Source of the DNA: an uncultured Lachnospiraceae bacterium
GTDB taxonomy: Bacteria; Bacillota; Clostridia; Lachnospirales; Lachnospiraceae
Direction of reading: 5' to 3'
DNA length: 64,000 nt
NCBI GenBank assembly: GCA_947626395.1
Contig: CANQRU010000016.1
Location: 1-64,000 of the forward strand
Under the pieces are notes generated by a model, which saw nothing but the letters and a program-made list of their open reading frames with translations, searched no databases and was not told the origin of the DNA. The position numbers and the translations under genes were made by a program. This document shows, one piece after another, positions 30,756 to 38,165 of the stretch. Positions within the stretch are counted from its first letter, which is position 1. Each line of letters opens with the position of its first letter.

Positions 30756-31073
30756 ATGGGAAGAAAAGCGGTGCTCATATTACCCGGCACGGCGGAGATA
30801 CTAAGCAGGATGGGAGAACAGATCCGGCTTGCCCGGCTGCGCCGGAACCTGTCTGTGGAACTGGTGGCGGAACGGGCGGATATCAGCAGGGCGACGCTCT
30901 GGAAGGTGGAGAAAGGCGACCCATCCGTCGCCATCGGGATCTACGCGGCGGTTCTGCATGCTCTGAACAATATGGATAAGGATCTTCTGCTTGTGGCGAA
31001 GGATGACGTCATGGGAAGAACTATGCAGGATCTGGAACTGTCGGTCCGGAAGCGGGCGAGGAAGGAGAAATGA
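30756..31073 (+). CDS. hipB: HipB-type antitoxin/HTH regulator (105 aa)
   Basis: XRE-type helix-turn-helix at about residues 18-70 (IRLARLRRNLSVELVAERAD, SRATLWKVEKGDPSVAIG). AAGGCGGTG precedes ATG 30756; a GTG 9 bases earlier is in frame but part of the ribosome binding site. The toxin gene starts 1 bp after its stop. It binds and neutralises HipA and represses the operon. Confidence 0.85.
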   Translation: MGRKAVLILPGTAEILSRMGEQIRLARLRRNLSVELVAERADISRATLWKVEKGDPSVAIGIYAAVLHALNNMDKDLLLVAKDDVMGRTMQDLELSVRKRARKEK

Positions 31074-31074
31074 T

Positions 31075-32322
31075 ATGCCGCAGGTCTATGTATATGAGGA
31101 ATTCAGTTCCGGGGTACCGGAACTTATGGGCATTCTCTATTCGGATGTGCTGAGAGGCCGCGAGCGCATTTCCTTTGAATTTGACAGAGGGTGGCTTAAG
31201 CAGACCGGAATGAAGTTTTATATAGATCCCGATCTCGGACCGTTCTCCGGCAGACAGTATCCGGCCGGGAAGGATATGTTCGGCCTGTTCGCCGACGCGT
31301 CTCCGGACCGGTGGGGCAGGACGCTGATGGATCGTCGGGAGCGCTTCGCGGCGGACCGGGAGGGAAGAAAGCCGCGGAAGCTGAATGACAGCGATTATCT
31401 TCTGGGCGTGTACGATGAGACCAGAATGGGAGCGCTCCGTTTCCGGCTGGATCCGGCCGGGGCGTTCGTTTCGGACGATCAGGAGATGGCGGTTCCGCCG
31501 TGGATCACGCTCCGCGCGCTGGAGGAAGCGGCCCGGAATTTTGAAAATGAAGAAACCACGATGCAGGAGAAATGGCTGAACCAGCTGATCCGGCCCGGAT
31601 CCTCCCTTGGTGGAGCGAGACCGAAGGCGACCGTAAGAAGCCCGGAAGGCAGTTTATGGATCGCCAAGTTTCCATCCCGTAAAGATGACTATGACGTGGG
31701 AGCCTGGGAAAAGACGGCGTATGATCTGGCGGGGCTCTGCGGGCTGCATGTATCGGAAGCGAAGCTGGAGAAATTCTCCAGGCATGGAAGTACATTTCTT
31801 GTCCGGCGGTTCGACCGGGAAGGCACGAGGCGGATCCATTTTGCGTCGGCGATGACTATGTTGGGGAAAACGGACGGAACGTCGGCCTCCGATGGAGCAG
31901 GTTATCTGGACATCGCGTCATTTTTAAAATCCTACGGCGCACGGCCGAAAGAGGATCTGGCTGAGCTGTGGAAACGGATCGTGTTCAACATGGCGATATC
32001 CAATACCGACGATCATTTGCGGAACCATGGTTTTCTGCTGACGAAAGAGGGCTGGCGGCTTGCTCCGTTTTATGATATCAATCCGGTGCCGTATGGAGAT
32101 ACGCTGTCCCTTATGGTGAACGAGACCAGCAATGAGATATCGATTCCGGCCGCGGTCAGCGCCGCCCCGCATTACGGAGTCAGCAAAATAGACGCGGAGA
32201 TGATAGCCGAGAAGATATGCCGGATCGTCGGCGGGCAGTGGGAGAAGGCGGCCGCGGCCAACGGGCTGTCGCGGGAGGCGTGTAATTACATGAAGCCAGC
32301 GTTTGACGCGTGCCGGGAGTGA
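31075..32322 (+). CDS. hipA: HipA-type serine/threonine kinase toxin (415 aa)
   Basis: Family features in order: N-terminal FADASPDRWGRTLMDRRE, the Gly-rich SLGGARPKATV, nucleotide-binding lysine in LWIAKFPSR, the catalytic loop NTDDHLRNHGFLLT and metal-binding Asp in PFYDINPVP. Full length, and motifs look intact. HipA kinases inactivate aminoacyl-tRNA synthetases and induce dormancy. AAGGAG precedes the start. Confidence 0.9.
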   Translation: MPQVYVYEEFSSGVPELMGILYSDVLRGRERISFEFDRGWLKQTGMKFYIDPDLGPFSGRQYPAGKDMFGLFADASPDRWGRTLMDRRERFAADREGRKPRKLNDSDYLLGVYDETRMGALRFRLDPAGAFVSDDQEMAVPPWITLRALEEAARNFENEETTMQEKWLNQLIRPGSSLGGARPKATVRSPEGSLWIAKFPSRKDDYDVGAWEKTAYDLAGLCGLHVSEAKLEKFSRHGSTFLVRRFDREGTRRIHFASAMTMLGKTDGTSASDGAGYLDIASFLKSYGARPKEDLAELWKRIVFNMAISNTDDHLRNHGFLLTKEGWRLAPFYDINPVPYGDTLSLMVNETSNEISIPAAVSAAPHYGVSKIDAEMIAEKICRIVGGQWEKAAAANGLSREACNYMKPAFDACRE

Positions 32323-32451
32323 TTGGAATTAATATTAATTATTGATAGGGCGGCCTGATTTTCCTGTTTGGCTTTCCTGCGATTCGCTTTGTTGTCTCGC
32401 ATTTCGGAGCTTCTGGAGGAAGACCAGGCAGCTCTTTTTTTATGAAATAGA

Positions 32452-32480
32452 TTGACATACGTTACCATAAGTGCTATACT
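32452..32480 (+). promoter_or_regulatory. Promoter of GntR/ABC operon
   Basis: TTGACA (32452-32457), 17 bp, TATACT (32475-32480). Confidence 0.7.
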
Positions 32481-32502
32481 GTTATACATATCAGAATAAC
32501 AG
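32479..32502. promoter_or_regulatory. Operator dyad of GntR/ABC operon
   Basis: CTGTTAT and ATAACAG separated by 10 bases, overlapping the end of the -10 box; the probable autoregulatory site for the YtrA-type regulator. Confidence 0.55.
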
Positions 32503-32524
32503 TTAAAACAGCGGAGGTACAAAT

Positions 32525-32908
32525 GTGAAACTGATCATTTCCAATGTATCCGGCGTGCCGATCTACGAGCAGATCAAACAGCAGGTGAAGTCGGCGATCC
32601 TGTCGGGAGAGCTTCAGGAGGATGAGCCGCTCCCGTCGCTTCGGACGCTGGCCAGGGATTTAAAGATCAGCGTCCTGACCGTGACGCGGGCCTACACGGA
32701 ACTGGAGCAGGAGGGCTTCGTCCGGAATATCCAGGGGCGCGGGTGCTTCGTGATGGGGCGCGGCTCCGAGCTGATCCGGGAGCAGCTGATCTGCAAGGCG
32801 GAGGCGGGACTTACTGAGGCAGTCCGGGCGGCGCGGATGGCGGAACTTTCGGCACAGGAGCTGCACCGTCTTCTGGACATTTTATGGGAGGAGAATGAGA
32901 ATGGATAA
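32525..32908 (+). CDS. GntR-family regulator, YtrA type (127 aa)
   Basis: Short GntR protein: winged helix (VPIYEQIKQQVKSAILSGEL, LPSLRTLARDLKISVLTVTR, YTELEQEGFVRNIQGRGCF) followed only by a short dimerisation tail, as in YtrA. GTG start, with GGAGGTAC upstream. It overlaps the ABC ATPase gene, so it is the local regulator of that exporter. Confidence 0.88.
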   Translation: MKLIISNVSGVPIYEQIKQQVKSAILSGELQEDEPLPSLRTLARDLKISVLTVTRAYTELEQEGFVRNIQGRGCFVMGRGSELIREQLICKAEAGLTEAVRAARMAELSAQELHRLLDILWEENENG

Positions 32909-33875
32909 TGTGTTGGAGGTAAAGGGACTGTCGAGATCATTTCCGGGCTTTCAGCTTAAGGATATCAGTTTCACGCTGCCGAAGGGCTATATCATGGGGC
33001 TTATCGGACCCAACGGCTCCGGGAAGACGACGACGATCAAGCTGATCTTAAATATGCTCAAGCGCGACGGCGGGGAAGTCAAGATCCTGGGGCTGGACAA
33101 TATTGCCGAGGAGAAGGCGGCGAAGGCGGAACTGGCGGTCGTCTTCGATTCCAATTATTTCTGCGAGGCGTGGACCGCCGCGCAGACGGAGGCGGCGGTG
33201 TCGGGCTTCTATGAGAACTGGGATACGAATCGGTTTCATCAGCTGCTGGAGCGGTTCCGTATCGATCCGGCGAAGAAGGTGAAGGATCTTTCCAGGGGAA
33301 TGCAGATGAAGCTGATGTTGGCCTGCGCATTTTCCTACGGGGCGAAGCTCCTGATCCTGGACGAACCGACCAGCGGTCTGGATCCGGTGTCCCGCGACGA
33401 GCTTCTGACCATTCTGTCCGGGTACATTGAGGACGGGGAGCACAGCGTCCTGTTTTCGACCCATATCACCGGCGATCTGGAGCGGGCGGCGGATTATATT
33501 ACCTACATCAACCGGGGCAGTCTGTTTTTCACTGGAGGGAAGGATGAATTCGTGGACAGTTTCCGGATCGTGAAGGGCGGGCCGGAAGATCTAACGGAGG
33601 AGATAAAGGCGCGGCTGATCGGGCTTCGGACGCACCCGACAGGGTTTGAGGCGCTGGTGCGGACGGAGGACCTGGAGAGGATGAGGCGTACGGGCGGCAA
33701 AGCAGCTGAAAATCGCAGTGTCCGGGGCAATAGAGACAGTGAGACAGTGCGCTTCCCGGCTTATACCGGTGCGCTGGGAAAGTCGTCTCCGGTGGATAGT
33801 TGGACTGTTGAACCGGCCACGATCGATGAGATCGTAGTGTTTACCTCGAAAACCCCGGATGACAATGGAGAATGA
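32901..33875 (+). CDS. ABC transporter ATPase (324 aa)
   Basis: Walker A GPNGSGKTT, signature LSRGMQMKLMLA, Walker B LLILDEPTSGLDP, switch FSTHITGDLE. The C-terminal 90 residues extend past the usual domain and include a Gly/Arg/Ser stretch (RRTGGKAAENRSVRGNRDSE) of unknown use. ATG 32901 was preferred over 32895 by distance from GGAGG. Partner of the permease at 33963. Confidence 0.85.
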   Translation: MDNVLEVKGLSRSFPGFQLKDISFTLPKGYIMGLIGPNGSGKTTTIKLILNMLKRDGGEVKILGLDNIAEEKAAKAELAVVFDSNYFCEAWTAAQTEAAVSGFYENWDTNRFHQLLERFRIDPAKKVKDLSRGMQMKLMLACAFSYGAKLLILDEPTSGLDPVSRDELLTILSGYIEDGEHSVLFSTHITGDLERAADYITYINRGSLFFTGGKDEFVDSFRIVKGGPEDLTEEIKARLIGLRTHPTGFEALVRTEDLERMRRTGGKAAENRSVRGNRDSETVRFPAYTGALGKSSPVDSWTVEPATIDEIVVFTSKTPDDNGE

Positions 33876-33962
33876 ATCCGTTGGCGGAATCGATCTGCGG
33901 GAACGGATTTCCGGATATTTGCAGACCTCGCAGGAACCTTATAGGGAGAAAGGAAGAATACG

Positions 33963-34610
33963 ATGAACGAGACACTGAAAGCCGCGCGGCTTGATTTTGC
34001 TTTGCTGCGGCCGTATTGGAAGACGCTTTGCTTTATCATTCTGATGCCGGTTATTTATACGGGCGTCGCCCGCTCGCTTTCGGCGGGGATCTCATTTGAA
34101 ATGTGCATGCTGGGGATCACCGCATCCTACACCTTTGCCATTTCGGAGAAGAACGGCATGGAGCGCCTGTACGGCGCCCTTCCGGTCGCCAGAAGGCACC
34201 TGGTCTTTGGCAAATACCTTTTGATCTGCGCGACAGGACTTCTTGCGCTCGGCATCTCGCTGGTCACCCACACGGCCGTGCTGAAAGCGCTGGGCGAGAC
34301 CGTGCATGCCTGGGAGATCGCCGTGAGCGCCGTGCTGGGATTCTTTGTGTACACCTTTTATGTGGTGTTTCAGCTGCCGGGATACTATAAGTTTGGCGCG
34401 GTGGGTGGGAAAATGTTTCAGTTCATTCCCGTGACGGGGTATCTTCTCACGCTGATCCTGCTTCCCCGCGTCGATCCGAACAGTCCGGTACTGACGGCGG
34501 TGCTGGGGCGGCCGGGGGCGCTGGCCGGCGCGGTGCTGCTGTGTTGCGCGGCGGCGTACGGGATCTCGATCGTGGTGTCGGTCAGGATCGTGAAGAATAA
34601 GGAAGTGTAA
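33963..34610 (+). CDS. ABC-2 type permease (215 aa)
   Basis: About six hydrophobic segments and ISEKNGMERLYGALPVARRHLVFGKY, the cytoplasmic loop typical of YtrC/YtrD-like ABC-2 permeases. GGAGAAAGG precedes the start. Its last 29 bases overlap the convergent DUF4143 ATPase gene. Confidence 0.8.
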   Translation: MNETLKAARLDFALLRPYWKTLCFIILMPVIYTGVARSLSAGISFEMCMLGITASYTFAISEKNGMERLYGALPVARRHLVFGKYLLICATGLLALGISLVTHTAVLKALGETVHAWEIAVSAVLGFFVYTFYVVFQLPGYYKFGAVGGKMFQFIPVTGYLLTLILLPRVDPNSPVLTAVLGRPGALAGAVLLCCAAAYGISIVVSVRIVKNKEV

Positions 34611-35946
34611 GGGTGGAAGTCTCCTCCGCGCCAAAGAACATCACATCATAAATCGGCAGATATGTGATCTTCCCGTTTGTCCGGATCTCGCGTGCATTGG
34701 ACAGGACAAAAGCTTTTTTGACATGATAATCGTCGTTCTTCACGAACGTGTTCAGCGCGCTGTGGATCGTGTAATCCTTGCCGGATTTCACTTCGATGGG
34801 AACGGCGGAGAGGCTTTCGTAATGATCGATCAGGAAATCGACCTCTCCTTTGCTGCGGTTATCGTAATAATAGAGCTTGTAACCATGCGCGATGAGCTCG
34901 CTGGCGACGACGCTTTCGTATACAGAGCCTAAATTGATGCTTTCCTCATCGTCCAGGATCGCCCGTATATTGCTGCCGTATAAAATTGACGTGAGAATGC
35001 CTACGTCGTTCAGATACAGCTTCAGCAGATTCTTGCCGGAGGATTCGATCAATGGGAAAACCGGTGTGGAGATGGCCTGCACATTTAATGCGATGCCGGA
35101 ACTGATCAGGTATTCAAACTCGTCCTCATAGTTGGAAAATGTGCTGCCTTTCCTGCCTTCTATCCGCTGCGCGACCACGCGTTTCTTTTTGTTCTCCAGG
35201 TTGGAGGGGATCTGATCGTAGATCCGGCGGATCTTCAGCTTGCGGTCTGCGTCATACTTGGAAGCATCCGCGGCATAATAATCATGGATCTCACGCTGGA
35301 TTTCGCGCACAGCCTGGATATTCATTGTTTCCAGATAGGCGTTGACCGCGGCCGGCAGACCGCCGACCAAGAGGTAACGCTTGAAAAGGTTCATCATCTT
35401 ACCGTGCATTGCTTCATCCAGCGATTCCTGCGCCTCGTACTTTTTCTGCAGCGCATGGACGGCAAACTCGTTCATACCGTTGGCGTAAAGAAATTCTTCA
35501 AAGTCCAGCGGGAACATACGAACTTTACGAATGCTGCCCATAGGAATGGAAGTCGTTTCCGAAAGTGTCACGCCAAGCAGAGAGCCGCTGGCGATGTAGG
35601 TAAAACGATGGTCGTCGCGGAGAAATTTCAACAGCGTAAGAAGATGAGGGTAGGCCTGAATCTCATCGATGAAAATCAATGTGTCTTCAGCCTTCCCCAT
35701 CTTATTGCCATCGATCATGCTGACACGGAGATAGAAATCTTCTACCGTCGCGGCGCTTTCAAACAGCTTGCTGCCAACGGAATCTTCCAGCATATTGATC
35801 TCAATGAAATTGGGAAACAATTTCTTCCCCACATATCGGATAATATACGTCTTTCCGACCTGACGCGCGCCGTCGATCAGTAAAATGCGGTCAGAATCGG
35901 AACGGAAATGCTGTTCAATCAGGTCTGCAATTTTTCGTTTCAGCAT
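34582..35946 (-). CDS. AAA ATPase with DUF4143 domain (454 aa)
   Basis: Walker A DGARQVGKTY (about residue 27) and Walker B TLIFIDEIQAYP, then a DUF4143 region whose C-terminus carries a PD-(D/E)XK-like pattern (KGEVDFLIDHYES, IEVKSGKDY). Function of the family is unsettled. A remnant of a second such gene lies at 36275-36622 on the other strand. AGGTGATCC before the ATG. Confidence 0.88.
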   Translation of the reverse strand: MLKRKIADLIEQHFRSDSDRILLIDGARQVGKTYIIRYVGKKLFPNFIEINMLEDSVGSKLFESAATVEDFYLRVSMIDGNKMGKAEDTLIFIDEIQAYPHLLTLLKFLRDDHRFTYIASGSLLGVTLSETTSIPMGSIRKVRMFPLDFEEFLYANGMNEFAVHALQKKYEAQESLDEAMHGKMMNLFKRYLLVGGLPAAVNAYLETMNIQAVREIQREIHDYYAADASKYDADRKLKIRRIYDQIPSNLENKKKRVVAQRIEGRKGSTFSNYEDEFEYLISSGIALNVQAISTPVFPLIESSGKNLLKLYLNDVGILTSILYGSNIRAILDDEESINLGSVYESVVASELIAHGYKLYYYDNRSKGEVDFLIDHYESLSAVPIEVKSGKDYTIHSALNTFVKNDDYHVKKAFVLSNAREIRTNGKITYLPIYDVMFFGAEETSTLTLPYSSRS

Positions 35947-35978
35947 GGCGGATCACCTCGTGAAAACTTTTCAAATAT

Positions 35979-36007
35979 ATTATACCCAATTTTGAACGAC
36001 TTTTCAA
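35979..36007 (-). promoter_or_regulatory. Promoter of DUF4143 ATPase
   Basis: On the minus strand: TTGAAA (36007-36002), 17 bp, TATAAT (35984-35979). Confidence 0.7.
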
Positions 36008-36092
36008 TATAGAAAATGCCTACAAAATTCAACTTTTCAAATATTTCTGCATGGCTTAGTCTTCACTTTTCATTTTTCATCAAACTGGCGGA

Positions 36093-36167
36093 ATACAGTT
36101 CATGGCGGTGTCGGCAGGCTGACGGGAGTGGAGGTTGTTGAAGACAGGAGCATTACAGTGGAATAGA
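36093..36167 (+). pseudogene. Remnant 3' end of an M56 sensor gene
   Basis: A frame reads ...GGVGRLTGVEVVEDRSITVE and stops. The DNA TGACGGGAGTGGAGGTTGT (36121-36139) is identical to 40266-40284, the end of the intact M56 gene (GRMTGVEVVSD). Upstream similarity fades. A TGGAATA-type palindrome follows both. This is a decayed copy of that gene's 3' end. Confidence 0.6.
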
Positions 36168-36184
36168 TTCCATAATTATAATTA

Positions 36185-36225
36185 ATATCAATAAAAAATG
36201 GAATATATTCCATTTTTATTGATAT
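36185..36225. repeat. Long AT-rich palindrome
   Basis: TGGAATATATTCCA (36199-36212, perfect) is flanked by ATATCAATAAAAA and its complement, giving arms of about 20 bp. A second, imperfect TGGAATAGATTCCA lies at 36160-36173. It could be a terminator of the lost gene or an operator. Confidence 0.6.
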
Positions 36226-36274
36226 TTTGAGTATAATAGTTATTGAAACATAGGAAAATGTCTGCGATATCGCT

Positions 36275-36622
36275 ATGAGAAATATGCTTGTACGCGGCAG
36301 GGACACAGACGCAGGCCATATACTGGAAAATCTTGTTTATCTCGAATTGAAACGAAGATACCGTGAAGTGTATGTGGGGCAGATCGGTTCAACCGGAGAA
36401 ATTGATTTTGTAGCCATTGAAGATGGAGATCCGATCTACTTTCAGGTGGCGCAGTCCACGCTGGATGAAGGGGTTCTCATGCGTGAGCTTGCTCCGCTGC
36501 GGCAGATCAACGACAATTATCCGAAATACCTTCTTACGCTGGATCGGATATTTGACGATGTAAATTATGAGGGGATAAGAAAAAAGAATGTCTTACAATG
36601 GATGCTGGAAGAATGTGAATGA
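36275..36622 (+). pseudogene. C-terminal fragment of a DUF4143 ATPase
   Basis: The 115 residues match only the C-terminal part of DUF4143 proteins (GHILENLVYLELKRRYREVYVGQI, GEIDFVAIEDGDPIYFQVAQ). The ATPase part with Walker motifs is missing, and an in-frame stop lies a few codons upstream (TAG at about 36251). No good ribosome binding site. Possibly the residue of a gene replaced during the rearrangement of this region. Confidence 0.75.
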
Positions 36623-36675
36623 ACGAGAATGAAAGAGAGTATGAGGGTGTCCAAAAAGCTGAATTGAAATGACCG

Positions 36676-36712
36676 GGCCCGGGATGAGCGAACTCCTCCC
36701 GGGCCTTTTTAT
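36676..36712. terminator. Bidirectional terminator
   Basis: GGCCCGGG / CCCGGGCC stem with TTTTT on the plus strand, between the DUF4143 fragment and the convergent ArsR-like gene. Nearly the same hairpin occurs at 40332-40367. Confidence 0.8.
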
Positions 36713-36726
36713 CATTTTTCTTCATT

Positions 36727-37575
36727 TTACATATCAGAGTCAAGCTCCTCGTCCCAATTCCCCTGTGTATAGGTTTCATCCACCATGTCGCTGATGCCTG
36801 CCAGCAGCATGATAATGCCCTGTACTCTGTTGGACTGGATCACATAGGTGCCTTTCTGGCGTTCATTCTCCGCAATGAGGTCGGCGGCCAGCAGAGGTTT
36901 CATATGATGATAAACCTGGCCGGTGGAACTGAAACCGCACTTTTCCACGAGCGCGGATACTGTTTTGGGTCCGCGAAGAATTTCCAGCAGGATGGAAAGG
37001 CGGGTGGTATTGCCGATGCAGGCCAGCACTCTGCCGGCAATGCCGCTTTCAGCCAGGGAAAGCAGATCTTCCGTGGGGACGGAACTGCGGATCCAGTTGG
37101 ACTGCCGGCTGCTGGTAGTGTATATGCCCAGGTAGGTTATCAGTCCGCTTCCGCCTTCTTCCTGGGTCTTATAGCACAGTTCTTCCATCAGATCGCTGAG
37201 CCGCTTGTCCGGGTGCATTCCCTGCATGAGCTGCACTCTGCCCAGATCCCTGCCGGTACACTTGCGGTGCTCTTTGCTGGAGTGTTTGTCTGAATTCGTG
37301 TCAGAATCCTTGCCCGGTTCTCTGTCGGAATCCTTGTCTGAGCATTTGTCTGACGTCTCGTCGGAATCCTTGTCTGAATCCTTGCCCGACTCCCTGTCAG
37401 AATACTTGCCTGGCTCCTTGCTGCAGCACTTGTCTGGCTCCCCGTCGAAATATCTGCCGGAAAGCGATTCCTGCAGCATTTTTGAAACCTGACCCATCTG
37501 GGATGCGATCGTTTTCTGTAAATTTTCCATCTGTTCCTTGAGGGCGTCAATTTCCATTCCATAATCCCGTTCCAT
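36727..37575 (-). CDS. ArsR-like winged-helix regulator with Ser/Asp repeat (282 aa)
   Basis: The N-terminus is a coiled coil (ALKEQMENLQKTIASQMGQV). Next comes a stretch of about 55 residues made of SDK/SDRE/GKDSD units (residues about 55-110). The C-terminal half is a winged helix of the ArsR/HTH_20 type (GNTTRLSILLEILRGPKTVS, CGFSSTGQVYHHMKPLLAADLI). The start at 37575 has AAAGGACTGG upstream; ATG 37602 is also in frame. No Cys-based metal site is evident. It probably senses a ligand through its middle domain; the target is unknown. Confidence 0.7.
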   Translation of the reverse strand: MERDYGMEIDALKEQMENLQKTIASQMGQVSKMLQESLSGRYFDGEPDKCCSKEPGKYSDRESGKDSDKDSDETSDKCSDKDSDREPGKDSDTNSDKHSSKEHRKCTGRDLGRVQLMQGMHPDKRLSDLMEELCYKTQEEGGSGLITYLGIYTTSSRQSNWIRSSVPTEDLLSLAESGIAGRVLACIGNTTRLSILLEILRGPKTVSALVEKCGFSSTGQVYHHMKPLLAADLIAENERQKGTYVIQSNRVQGIIMLLAGISDMVDETYTQGNWDEELDSDM

Positions 37576-37703
37576 GCTTAATTCCAGTCCTTTCTCTTTC
37601 ATTGTTGAGTGCGTCTGCCTACGAGATTCCGTATTTACGATAATTCGTAATTGCGTAATTACATAATAGCATGAATGCGGATGGATGTCAACACTTTTCT
37701 CAA

Positions 37704-37771
37704 ACTATCGGAATAGTATTGACAAAGCCACACTATTGTGATAGTATAGGCGTACAAACTACTTGAGTAGT
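37704..37771. promoter_or_regulatory. Three BlaI-type operator dyads
   Basis: ACTATCGGAATAGT (37704-37717), ACTATTGTGATAGT (37732-37745) and ACTACTTGAGTAGT (37758-37771) are 14-bp dyads spaced 28 and 26 bp apart, about one face of the helix. They straddle the -35 box, the -10 box and the start. Confidence 0.75.
37719..37747 (+). promoter_or_regulatory. Promoter of blaI-M56 operon
   Basis: TTGACA (37719-37724), 17 bp, TAGTAT (37742-37747), interwoven with the operator dyads. Confidence 0.75.
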
Positions 37772-37793
37772 GCAGAAGAAAGGATCTGATTGT

Positions 37794-38165
37794 ATGGCGG
37801 TGAAGCTCTTTGATTCAGAGCTGAAGGTCATGAACGTCTTATGGAATAAGGGCGATATGACCGCAAAACAGATTTCCGATATTCTCAAAGCAGAGATCGG
37901 CTGGAACATGAACACGACTTACACGGTTATCAAGAAATGTATTGCAAAGGGCGCGATTCAGCGCGGTGAGCCGAACTTTCTGTGTCATGCGCTTATTCCG
38001 AAAGAGGCGGCGCAGGAGGCGGAGACCGATGAACTGATCGGCAAGCTTTATGACGGCTCCGTGGACAAACTCTTTGCCGCCCTGCTTGGCAGAAAGAAAC
38101 TGTCTGCTGAACAGATCGCGGCGCTGAAGCAGATCGTTGGCGATCTGGACGAGGTGGAACGATGA
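37794..38165 (+). CDS. blaI: BlaI/MecI-family repressor (123 aa)
   Basis: Winged helix of the BlaI/MecI class (LFDSELKVMNVLWNKGDMTA, DILKAEIGWNMNTTYTVIKK) with the C-terminal dimerisation helices that the sensor pathway cleaves. AAAGGATCTG before the ATG. Coupled to the M56 gene by ATGA. It should bind the three dyads upstream. No beta-lactamase with a signal peptide is adjacent, so the regulated target may be elsewhere. Confidence 0.88.
   Translation: MAVKLFDSELKVMNVLWNKGDMTAKQISDILKAEIGWNMNTTYTVIKKCIAKGAIQRGEPNFLCHALIPKEAAQEAETDELIGKLYDGSVDKLFAALLGRKKLSAEQIAALKQIVGDLDEVER

Noticed and set aside
37245..37415. CRISPR-like short repeats
   Set aside because: The repeats are in frame, irregular, without unique spacers of constant length, and encode a Ser/Asp tract of the ArsR-like protein.
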